From Chamaea fasciata (Eukaryota; Chordata; Aves; Passeriformes; Sylviidae), in NCBI GenBank assembly GCA_029207755.1, contig JARCOQ010000007.1, positions 248,001 to 312,000 on the forward strand: a stretch of 64,000 nt of DNA. Direction: 5' to 3'. Below are positions 11,801-23,800 of the stretch, piece by piece (position 1 is the first letter of the stretch; each line of letters begins with the position of its first letter). The translations under genes were made by a program, and so were the position numbers. The notes beneath the pieces are model-generated. The model was not told the DNA's origin. It ran no database searches and saw only the letters and a program-made list of their open reading frames with translations.

Positions 11801-14800
11801 GGATGGAATGATGACAGGTGTTTCTCACCCTGTTTTTTACTAACAAGGAGGTTTAAGAAACAGATGAGCCCTTTCTGGGCTGAAGAAGTCCTTCAGAGCC
11901 CAGGTCCAACGGGCAATCATGAGCAAAGGTGGTACGGGAAAGGCTGTGGGCACACCAGCAGCCAACAAACCCTTAAGATTGCTGGGATATTTAAACAGGC
12001 TCTGCAAAGATGTTTCAGGAGCATGGCATCATGTGGTCTGACAGGCCCTGGAAGAATTAACTCCTCCATGGAAAGGGAATAGCACAAACCTGAGTATCTG
12101 GATGCTCTTGAAAACAGATGAAAGAGAAAACGCAGAAGATGATTCCCCCATGGCAGGGGAGTAGAAAGGTCCTTTCCAACCCAAACTGTCCTGGGATTCC
12201 ACAATCCCAAATCACTCCCCACCAAACACTCTGTGGCTTGTCTCAGCTCAGAGAGCAGTGATTAGGGGTGGTGGTTTTTAACTAAAACAGGGAAGATTTA
12301 CACTGGACATTGGGAAGAAACTTTTCCCTGAGAGGGTGGCGACACCCTGCCAAGGGCTGCCCAGAGCAGCTGTGGCTGCCCCATCCCTGGCAGTGTCCAA
12401 GGCCAGGCTGGACAGGGCTTGGAGCAACTGGGATAGAGGAAGGTGTCCCTGCCCATGGCAGGGGATGGAACTGAATAAGCTCTGAAGTCTCTTGCAACCC
12501 CAACCATTCCAGGATTTCATGACTAGGGGAAAGCAGAACTCCAGCACTTTGAAACATTATGTTTTGGGGAGTTTTCCAGCACCTGTGAAAGGGCTGGCAT
12601 GATGCACTCACCTGGAGCTGGGTGTACTGACAGCTTCCCATCAGGCACTCTGGGAAGAGGAAGCTGGGATTGCTGGGCCATCTGAGCAGAGGTTAAGGAA
12701 CACAGGAGAATTAAGTTTGGAGAGCCTGGAGAACCAGTCTGGAAGCCAACATGCCTCCAATGCTCCATTTATGGGTGGAAAGAAGAGAAGATTAAGCTGC
12801 TCTTTATACAAATCATTATTCTGTAATAAGATTTATCCACATTAGAACAAAATCACCAGTATATCTAATCCCCAACTCCTGTTACCCTCCCAAATCCCCC
12901 CAGCATCCTGCCCCACCAAGTCAAGTAGTGAAAGCCCAGGGGCTTAAAGTCAAAAACTCAAATCCTTTATCGTGCACACAAACGGGATGAAATCTGTGAA
13001 ATCTTAAAATACCCACAAATCCCATTAATGCCAACAACCTCACTGCTTCAGGAGGCTTGTCTTGGAAATTCGGGGGTGGAAAACTGATTTTCCACCTGAA
13101 ACTGAGGCGGCTCAGTGGCAATGGATTCACAGCCAAGGATACAGGAGAGGCAGAAAATCGGCCACTATTGAGGTGATAAGGTGGGGCCAGTTCAAACTCG
13201 TCTCAGCCAAAGCGGTGTTTGGTTGCAGGAAGAGTCGGGATATGATGTGTTTTCTGGCCACTTCCTGAAAGAAGAGCTCCACGATTGTTTGAGGGCCGGA
13301 CACTAAAAGTACAAGTTAAAGGAACAGTGAGCAGAGAGCCTGCAGCAGAGATCCCAGGTTTTCCACCCTGTCCTGTGCTCATCAGCCCAAACAGCACAGA
13401 TTAAGTCAGGGCAAACCAAAAGCACGTCCCACACTCCAACTTGTTGGTTTTGGATTTCTCCTGCCGTCTGGTTAAGTCAGAGGGAGCAGCAGGAGATCAA
13501 AGTGCCCCATCCTCAGTGTTTATTAACCACAGCTCAATTAAAACACACAAAAAAGGGCTCTGCTCCCTCTCCACTTGTTATTCCCAACCCAGCTGCAGCT
13601 TTCCATCATGACAGGGCTGAAGGAGTGCTGAGCTGGCTGTTCCATTCCCTCCCTCCTCATTCCAGCACCCCAAAAATCCCCCCTTACTGTTCCCAACGCC
13701 TCTCCCTGAGCTGCCACCTCCTTCCCTATGTTTCACATATTTTTCCCCAAAGAACAGTGGCCAAACAGGACTTTCCTCACGAGCCAGCCAAGAAATAACC
13801 CACGACACCGGCACACACAAAGGAGGTTTTCAACTTCCCTGACATTTCCAGCTGCCTCCTGCACCCAGGCTCTCCATCAGGGAGAGATTGGGCTCTGAGG
13901 ATCACCCGTGTCAGAAAGTGGAGGAAGCTCTTTCCCAGCTCACACGTGGCATTGCTGCCTGTTTGTCCCAGATTTCCCCAGCTCCCTCTGAAGTATCTCA
14001 GCCTCCAAGTGCTGACTAGTCACAGCAGGCTCTTACCTGCACATTTCCTTCCCATCCCTGTTCACCTCCTCCCTCTGGAACCACTTCAAGGCCCACATTT
14101 CCCTAATTAAGCTGCCTTATATTCTCCCAATAAAAAATTAACTCAAAAGTTACATCTTCACAGCAAAACTCTAAAAAAATGAACCAAATATCAGCTGCAA
14201 TGTTTTGGGGGAGGTACCTCCACATTTTCGAGCATGCTTTGAGCAAGTACTTCTACATTTTCATGTTTCCCTGAGCTGCTGCACCTGGTTGCTGTAGGGT
14301 AAAGGCTGGAGAACAGGACAGGTTGGATGGAGCAGGTTGCTCTGAGACACTCCAGCCAGTGGGAGGTGCCCCTGCCATGGCAGGGGGTGGAACTGGATGA
14401 GCTTTAAGGTCCTTCCAACCCAAGCCATTCCAGGATTCTGTGACAGACCTGGTCTGAGCTACTACAGCTGCTGTAAAGTACATGAGGGGTAAGTCTGGCT
14501 GATGCTGCCAGGGTCAGAATAAAAAATTTTTGGCTGAGTGAGGCATTCCCATCCCTCTCAGGCTGAGAGCAAAATCCGAGCTCAATGCTCCAAGATCCTT
14601 TGTTGGGTTTTTTTGGGTTGTTTTTTTTTTTTTTTTTTGTGGACAGCCTGACAAACATCCCCACTTAAATCAGGGTCATTCAACCACACAGTCCATTAGC
14701 TCCCTACATAAAGCACTTCCCTCAGGTGGCAGAGACAGGCTTACATCGCAGAAAGGGAGAATTGATGGTCCATGAACACCTTACCCAGTTTGTGTGGTGT

Positions 14801-17800
14801 CAGAGCCGTGGTGTCTGCTAACTCCAACACGGAGAGATGCTGCAGATTAGATTCCCTAAGGAAGAAAGGAGCCATCAGTGAAGAGACAACAAATCGCCTC
14901 CTGCTTTAATTGTGCTCATTGTTCAACTCCCACGGAGCACAGAACAGCGAGGCCTCGCAGGGCAGATTTAGCACAAGGCAGAGTCAGCTCAGAACATGGA
15001 AGGCAAAAAAACCCTCCCCAGCGCTCTTGGAGTGATACTCCCACAGCAACCGCCTGCTTTCCACACCAGGAAGGGCATTTCAGGTGGATTAAGGAGGAAT
15101 CAAAGCCAGGCCAGGTGGAGACTTACAGCGTGTCCACAGGGACGTCGGAGGCCAGGCGCTGGCTCGCCCACCGGATCAGGAAGTAGGACAGGAGCAGGGG
15201 AGAGGTGCGGTGCAGCAAGTCCTGCTGGGACTGGAAGAGCTGTCCCCCTCCCAAGACCATCTGCAAGGAAAGCACAGAGCTTGGCACACTTGGAGCAACA
15301 GCAGGATGGGGGCAACCAGAGAGGCTTGTGTCGGGCCCGGCTTGTCCCTTCTGCAAACACCAAGGTGCTCAACAGCCCGGCAGGAACTCAGCCCCCCGAG
15401 GGAACCAGCAGGGCCCTTGTCCCACCGTTGGAATTGTTCAAGAACAGACTGGAAAGTGATCGGAGAAACCTGGCTTAGTGGAAAATGCCCCTGCCCATGT
15501 CAGGGGCTTGGAATTGAACAGTCTTTAAGGCCCCTTCCAACCCAAAGCATTCCAGGACTGCTGTTCCTGAGACTGCAATCATGGCTTTGCTGCAGAGATC
15601 ACCTCAGGATGTCCATAAGCTCCAGCAAAGAGCACGAGTCACAGGAGATGAAACAATCTGAGCTTTTGAAGGACACAGGTACGTCGGGGTGGGAAAGCAG
15701 CAGGTCACATGCCTCACGGTCTGGAAGAGTCCAGCTCCAGAGGGCACCTTGCAATGCACCTTAAATGCTACCAGGACAACCTCATGCAGGAAAAAGGGAT
15801 TTACTTTCAACCAGGAAACTCCTGGCTATTTCTAGGTAAATAATAATGGTTTAAACAAGGCTGTCCTTGTCTGGGGACTTGTTCCGCATCCCTGTGTCCA
15901 TCCAAAGCAGCAGCACCATGCCTCACACGGCCTCAGGCCTGATGGGACAGACCCAAACCAGCCCATCCCACCACTCTAAACACAGCTACCATCATGAGGG
16001 CTGTTTGCTCTGGCTGGAGCAGCTTCCAAGGGGCTCAACCTGCAGCCTTGGAGTCTGTCGCCAGAGAATGGAGCTGCTGGGAGAGGGACAGGGGACAGCT
16101 GGGAGAGCTGCTATGCGCTGATTCACACAGGAGGCTGGAATCCATGCCCTCCTCCCACAAATACAGCTTGGCTTCCTGGATGTTCATCGAGGAATAAAGG
16201 GAATCAATCAGGCTGCTTCGCTTAGGAAGACAAAAGCAGCTGGAGGAGAGAGCAGGACCTGCCCAAGCCTCGGGCTGTTCCAACAGCCTTGTGGGAAGAG
16301 ACAGCGCTCAGCCCCGCGCCACCAGCATTCCCAAGTCCCAGGAGCGCCGGGGGCTGTACTCACGGGATCTCCGAGGCGCAGCAGGAGCTGCTGGAGGATG
16401 AGCAGGTCCCGGCAGAGGAGGAAGCGGACGGTGCAGATCTTGGCCACCCCCCCGCACACCACGTGCGCCGCCGTGCTGCTGCCGAACAGCTGGGACAGGC
16501 TCATGCGCAGCGCCAGGTGAGGAGCTGCGGGGAAAACCACCCCGGTGAGGCAGGAGCCACAAAGGCAGGGAAGATTACCAGGATAAGGACACTTCCTAGC
16601 GTCTTCCAGAAGCTGGTGAAGAGCTTTCACCTCTTTCCATGTCAGCGTCCGTCTCGTAGTCCATCTCTCGGATGAGCAATCCAATGGCATGGATGGGGTT
16701 CCTGATCTCCTGCAGTTTGCTGTGGATATCCTCCATCACGTTTTCCCTGCAAAATCAAAAAGATCTTCATCATCGTGAAAGGCAACCTGAGGTTCCAACT
16801 GAAGAGGGCTCCCTTACGCTCCCTTCCAGTGAGGATTAGTCTCTGATCAGCCTGGACATTCCTAACTGGAATCCTTGGCTAGCCTGTCAGTTTTATTACG
16901 GTGCCTGCAGGGACCAGTCTATTTATTCCACTCCCTCAGGCTACCAGGAAATAACAGCCAGATAGCTGGCATTCCACAGGGAAATTTCGATTTCAGATCA
17001 GCACAGGAACCACACAGGACGACAAGGTTTGACCAAGGCTCTGGCCTCTCCCTACTGTCTCCAGGCACTTCTTTCCACACCTAACAGGAATTTGTCTCTC
17101 TTGTGCTCTCTAGGTTGTGGATGGAAGACCCTGCTAATGACACCAAGCCATGGTCCCTATCTCTGGAAAAGTCTCCTGCAGCACAGGGCCAGGAGCCCAC
17201 ACATCTCAAACGCCCTTGGATGTCAAGCAAGGTCAGCTCTGGACAATCCCAGCTCAGCCACCCTGAGAAGCTTCTGGAAAACCCATCTCCTTACGTGTCA
17301 TTAGCTATCAAGTCCTCCAGGATCTGCTCTGCAGCCTTTTCTGGAGGCTGGAGGCGGGAGCAAGCCATTTCCATGATGAATGCCATTTCCATGGAAATTG
17401 ATTCTCCGATCAGGCGAAGGCACTGGACAAGACAGACAACATCACGAGACATCTCCAAATCTGCAATGAAAGAATCTAACTGTGTATTTTCCAAGAGATT
17501 TCCAAGGGAAGGTGGGAAGACCATGCAAAAGCCAGTTAGTTCAGCTCCTATCACCAGTAACAGCAGACCGATCCCAGTTCCCTGCACCAAATCTTCCCCA
17601 TTGGGAACAGTGAGGCTAAATTTAAGCTCAGGAGTTGACAAGGGAAAGATTTGGGCTTTATTATTCGGAAAATAAAAAAATGATGCAACAATTAAAAAAT
17701 TCAATTCCCTCCAAGGGATGTCTTTCCAGCCACAGGTTGAAAGAAAATAATCAGTGCAAAAAATATATCCTGGAAAAAATAGCTCAGCTTGGCTCTGCAA

Positions 17801-20800
17801 TCCTTTATGGGTGAGATTTTAAATTAAATCCCGTTTTTTGAGGCTGTGACTGTTTAAAACAGCCAGGGCAGGAACTGCTGGGGCTCCCAAATCTAGCCCA
17901 GGCCTCCAGCTTTCCTTCCCTTTGCTCCACAAAAAGCTCAACCAAACAGATGACGATCCTGCTCTATAAAAATATAAAAAAATCACTCAAGCATGAAAGT
18001 GGAGCTTAGGTAACATTTTCCATTGCCTTTTTCCTAGTGAAACAGCATTCCAGGGCCAGCAAAGCAGAGAGGGCACTGTGGTGACAACATTAATGACATG
18101 TTTTCCATACTCTGGCATTCACTTCCTGGAGACAAGGAACAGCATGGCCCCTCTCCATAGCTGATGTGAAAACGTCTCATAAATCCTGGAATGGTTTGGG
18201 TTGCAATGGACTTTAAAGCCCATCCAGTCCCAGTCCCTGCCATGGGCAGGGACACTTTCCACTATCCCAGTTTGCTCCAAACCCTGTCAACCTGGCACTG
18301 GACACTTCCAAGGATGGGGCTGCCACAGCTTCTCTGGGCACCTGTGCCAGGGCGTCCCCACCCTCACAGGGAAGAATTTCATCCAACCCAAACAATTCCA
18401 TGATTCTACTGGCAGCCTTGAAACAATTTTCTAATTGATGGTGATGGCAAGTTTCACAAAATAAGTATCCCTGCAAAGCCAAAATAAAACTATCTCCATG
18501 CAGCTGTGGATCAGTAGCTGTTCAAGGGATCTCTACGGAAGCTCCCACATCTCTGACAGGAGGGAAGAAACTCCATGTATTCTCACCTTCAAAGATGGCA
18601 GCATCATCCTCGGTCAGGAGGTGCTCGTTGGAGAGGAGATAGAGATGATCAACCAAGGAGCAGGGCACGAGGAAGGACATGGAGCCCTGAAAGGTGAGGA
18701 GAAAGTCCTTGAGCTTCCCAAATCCTCTAGAAAAACTAGTTCAGGGAATCTCACCACCACCCAGCCTCACCTTCTTTAGCAGGCACACCATGCTGCTGTA
18801 GGGGTTCAGGTGCAAGGCCAGGGGCCGGGAAAGAGCTTCCTGGTACTGCAGGCAGCAGGCATAGAACTTAGACCAGAATTCCACCTGCAGCTGCCAAAAC
18901 TCCTCCGGGGAGCACTCATATTCCGTCACACTGCCCTGGAACTGGTGGGGGCAAAACAAGGCAATCAGGAATAGCAGAGTGAAATAAGAACAGAATAAAA
19001 CAAAGGAAATTCAGACCCCGAAAGAACATAAGGACCTCTCAGGTAGGTCCCCTAATAATTGTTTTTTGGATTATTTGGAAGATAAATCCCTGTATTTTGG
19101 ATTCTCTTCCAAACTGATGAGCAACCGCTCTGCATGGTGGTGGTCTGGGCACCATGTGATGGGTGACACAGGGAGCAGACACAGAACAACCAGGATTCCA
19201 AAAGCCCGAGAGGGAAGGGAAATGCCAGGAAGAAAGGATAAAGACTTGTACTTTTGAAAAAGTTACATCATTCCCTTTGGAGAAATAAAGGATAAACTGA
19301 GGCAGGGGGTCACTTGGCACCTAAAACATCACAACACCATGTACATCACAATATCCTGGAAGGAAAATCCACCTCACCTCGTTTTCCACAGCTAAGGTGA
19401 CCTCTTTCCTTAACTCATCCCACGTCAGATCCATGTGCCTCTCAGTTCCTTGAGAAAAGATCTGCAAAGCAGCACAGGAAACTTGGGTTCTAAGGCAAAA
19501 TAAAAGTCTCACCAAGGGTTCGAGCAGCACTGAGTGAGGTAAAGCAGGACAAGAGCATCAGCCAGCACTCTGTGGGATGGAAGTGTTGAAAGAAAGGGCT
19601 GGATGCTAAATTTGGGATACACGGATGTGTGGCAGTGTGCGGCCGCCACACCTCAAGGGATTTAAAGTCCATGTGATGTGGCACTGGGGGACATGGGTTA
19701 GTGGTAGTCGTGGCAGTGCTGGAGGGAACCTTCAGATTCCACCATCGCAGAGTGTTTTTCTGACCTTAGTAATTCCATGATTCCACGACATATCCCGACT
19801 AACAGCACCACAACGGGGCGCTGAGTCCCCATTCGCCTGGCTAAATCGGCAGGAATGAAAAACAAGCTCAGCAACTTGCTGTGCTATCCAAGGGGGAAAA
19901 AAAAACCAATTATCTGTATTCCAGGTTCCACCTCTGGCTGCAGCGCAGCCCAGCAGCCACCAACTCACTCCAGGGACTCCCCATGAAAACACTCCTTGGC
20001 AAGAGCTCCAAGGAATCCTGCTGCCTCACATCTAAAGGGTCAGGAAGAGGATGAACAGAGAGCGTCCCAAATTCCCTCTCACTTACCTGCAAAGCCTTCT
20101 GGAGAGCTGCATTACTGAACCGGCCTGGCATGAAGAGATATTCCAAGTAAATTTCCTGCAAAAAAATCATGACTTAAGGAAGCTCGAGGATGAGGAGAAC
20201 ATTTAAGCTGCTGTTTCTGGTCTTTGCTCCCATTCTCAAGGTCACCCCCTAGATGTGTGTTTCTGTCCACACCCTGCTCCAACCTGGGATGAAAAATGGC
20301 TTCCTGCACACTCCTGACTTGGTTTATTCCCATTTTCTCTCCTGAGTGACCTCGTTATTTTTTGGAGCTGTTCTACAGTTGGCTCACCCTGGGGTCCTGA
20401 TCCTGTCGGACTGTCACCTCCTCCTCAGGGAGTGGCTGCATAAACACCTGGTTCCACTGGCCTGCGACATTCCTGGAAGGAAACAAACCTGGAATCAGCC
20501 TGGCATCCACCTGAACCAAACCTCTGGCTTTCATCAGCAAAACCAGCTCTCTGGGTGTGCAACAGGAGGTCTGCGCAGTGACAAGGGATGGATTTTGGCA
20601 GGAGAGGTTAACTGTGGCATTCCTAGCCATAAACTGATGGAACAGGTAGGAATCTTTCATTTAAATCAACATTCTCCCCATCCCACAAGCACCTCTCAGA
20701 CTACCCAGTAGCTTCTTCTCCTAAAATTTGCACATCCACAGCATTTTTTATCCACTGTTCAACTCCCCGGCTCTGCACCAACCCACACTCTCAGCTTTAT

Positions 20801-23800
20801 ATTCAGGGATGATCCTATCCCATCACCATCTCCTCAAAACACATTTTTTTTCCTGGAAGGGACCACAGGCTGTTTTGAAGGAGCTGCGGGGATGCACAGT
20901 GCTCAAACTCCACTTTCAGCAATCCTGCTGCCTGGATTTTTATGTTTTCCATGTTCCGGCAGCTTGAGTATAGATCTCTAAGTTAAGGAGCTCTGTCAGG
21001 GTTTTCCTGCAGTTATCCCAGTGACCCATGCCCAAACTCACTGCTCAAAGTTGATGTATTTCACAACAGTTTGGTTCTCCTCGTTGTGCCACAGTGCCCA
21101 GATCTCGGCTGAGGTTAAGGCAAAGTCAACCAGAGTCTCCTAAGAAAGAGAGAAAATTTCCCTTCTTATCCCCAGATTAGAGTACAGCAGAGAAAGGTGG
21201 GTATTTAACAGCAGCAAAACATTCCCTTGCAGAATTTAACAGGCTTTGGGAATTGTTCAGCCTGGAAAAGAGAAGGCTTTGGGGTGAACTGACTGCCCCT
21301 TACAGGACCTAAAGGAAACCTCCAAGAAAGATGGAGAGGGACTTTGGACAAGGGCCTGGAGTGAGGGGGCAAGGGGGAATAGCTCTAAACTGAAAAACAG
21401 GAGATTCGGATGGGATATTGGGAAGCAATTGTTCCCTGTGAGGGTGCTGAGCTTGCCCAGAGAAGCTGCGGCTGCCCCATCCCTGAAGGCGTTCAAGGCC
21501 AGGCTGGACAGGGCTTGGAGCAACCTGGGATAGTGGAAGGTGTCTCTGTCCATGGCAGGAGGTTGGAACAAGATGAGCTACAAGGGGCTCCTTCCACCCC
21601 AACCATTCTGTGTCTCTATGATTTAAATCCCAAAGTCCAGGCCTCTCCCTCCTGGGAGCCAGGCCCAGCTCTCACCTGTGAGGAGAACAGGGACGAGATG
21701 TGGTCAAGGCTGTAGCGGTTGCTCTCAGTGCTCACCAGCTGGAAGACACAAAACTACAAACACACCTCATAAATCATTTCCTGAAGGACTAAACCAACGC
21801 ATCCCAGGCAATCTCATCATTCCAGTCCATCTCCCTGCCTGCTGCTACGGGTAACAGAACACAGAGGACAAGAGGGGTGAGCTGAGCACACCACTGGACC
21901 CTCTGCACAGACGTCCTGGCTTCACCCTTCTCCCCAAGGACGCTCATCCCTGCCTGGACCCAAAGGACTCCCAGGTCTTTCCACACACTAAACCTGAATA
22001 ACCGTAAGACCATCACACTTGGCACTGCCACTGACCACAAGATGTGGGAAGAGAAGAAGACTAAGGTGGGAAAGCCCCAACTCCTCAGCTGCAGGCCTAG
22101 CTCTGCATGTTCTTCCCAGAGCGGAGCACAGCACTCGTGGGACAGCAGGACTCATGTTACACGCTCTTGTTTGTGTGGGAATTCCCTGGAGAAAGGGATA
22201 AGCTGTCCAACAGATGAGCCTGGTTTGTGCCGTCATTCCCCTCTTGCTAAATTTATCATTCTCCACAGAAAGTTCTCCCCAAGTTGCAGAAGCATCCACA
22301 GGCTCCCAGGAGCCTGGAGTAAACACACCATCAGCATTTCCATGCTTTTAGCTCCTTTTGGACCTTTCCTTTTCCCACGGCACATCCACGCTTTCGGAGC
22401 AGGAGGTAAACAAGTGAACTGGCCCTCACAGATCAGTTCAGGCACACAGGGAATTCTACTCCCAGGGCTCGGGCACACGTATCCCGCAACATTGTGAGGG
22501 GAGAAATGCTTCGTTAGAAACCACTGATCCTTCCAGAAGGTCACACGTGAAACTTCACCCTGTTTCTTGCATTCCAAACCCAAGTCCTAGGGGAACGACT
22601 CCTCTTCCCGCAGCCTGAAGGGCCCGTGGCTCCATACCTGCCCTCGCTTGGGAGCGTGCATGTAGACTCCCAGGTAGAGGCCCAGGGACTGGGAGAAGGC
22701 CAGGCGCAGGCGGTGCCCGGTGCCGGCCGCCAGCCGCAGGTCCCTGCTGACCGGCATGAACTCCAGCAGATCCGCCACCATCAGGCACATCTGGTCCTGC
22801 AAACAACAACAGTACCAGGAGGGCGGTTTAGGAAATACTCTGGATTGAGGAACTGTTCATCTCCCTCCTCTCCTTCCTCCTCCAGACAACACCTGCCCAG
22901 AGTTTTCCAAAAGAGATGCTAATTAAGGCCCCATACGTTTACCTGAAGCACTCCTCGACTTATCCCACCTCACCTGGGCCCCCTTCCCACCAATCCCATG
23001 GGCTGCCGGAGCGCAGGCATGTAGGATAAAGCTTCCCCTCCCTCCCACGGCACATTCCAGTGCCACTGAGCCGTGAAAGCACCGTGCTGCTCCATTAGCT
23101 CCGGCACTCAATATCTGGAGCAAGAGGCTTTTATTAACTTCTTGTTGACAAAGACACTTTCATTACTGCTGAAAGCAGAAAATCCATTTGGGATGGCTCC
23201 TTGGGCCTCAAAGCGCTCCTGCCTGCCTTCCCAAACGCTCCAGTAGATCTGGAAACAACCCTTATCCCAGGAATGAAGCTGGGCAGGAAACCTCTCGCTC
23301 CACAGACGCCGCTACAAACACACACGACTGTTCTCACATACTGTCCCAAATCCCAGCGTGGAGAAGCCATAGCCACAATGTAATGGGAGACAGATCCGTG
23401 CCAAGCAGTCACCCATGATTCCTTGGGCTCATTTTGCTTCCCCAAGCCCAGGTTCTGCTCACCTTGTAGGACCACATCCGGAGCTTATGGTCCTGGCAGA
23501 GGGCGAAGAGGAAGGCGTCGTGATCCAGGCAGTGCACCGAGAGGCTGACGGGAACATCTGAGGGCCCGCCATCGCCTCTGGAAAACCAGAGGTTACATCA
23601 ACACCTTCCAAGAAAATTCTCCATCCCTGGAAGTGTCCAAACCCACCCTGGACACTCGTCTAGTGAAAGGTGTCCCTGCCCTAGGCAGGAGGTGGGACTG
23701 GATGAGTTTTAGGGCCCCTTCCCACTCAAGGCATTCCAGGATTTCATCATTCTAGAATCACAGCAGGTGCACAGATCCGAGGCAATGGGGTTCCACCATC

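Larger units (their letters stand above)
9942..12611 (-). other. Largest NUP160 intron (2.7 kb)
   Basis: No exon is recognisable here. The interval holds a long minus-strand CR1 fragment (10080-10540) and a plus-strand CR1 end (12285-12530), plus a short CR1-like end at about 12150-12205. The remaining roughly 1.6 kb is unique-looking non-coding sequence in which I see no conserved gene or RNA. Confidence 0.6.
2944..15260 (-). other. NUP160: NUP160 exon map, coding exons 17-35
   Basis: Hand-traced coding exons in transcript order: 15127-15260, 14785-14855, 13143-13302, 12612-12681, 9843-9941, 9477-9596, 8647-8742, 8458-8552, 7724-7820, 7526-7631, 7248-7408, 6657-6717, 5407-5517, 4285-4408, 3977-4078, 3608-3749, 3304-3429, 3125-3229 and 2944-3030. 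Exon 13143-13302 ends at a GTATCC donor inside a longer open frame and was placed by phase and by similarity to the mammalian segment PQTIVELFFQEVARKHIIS. Exon 4285-4408 ends at GTACGT. Confidence 0.8.
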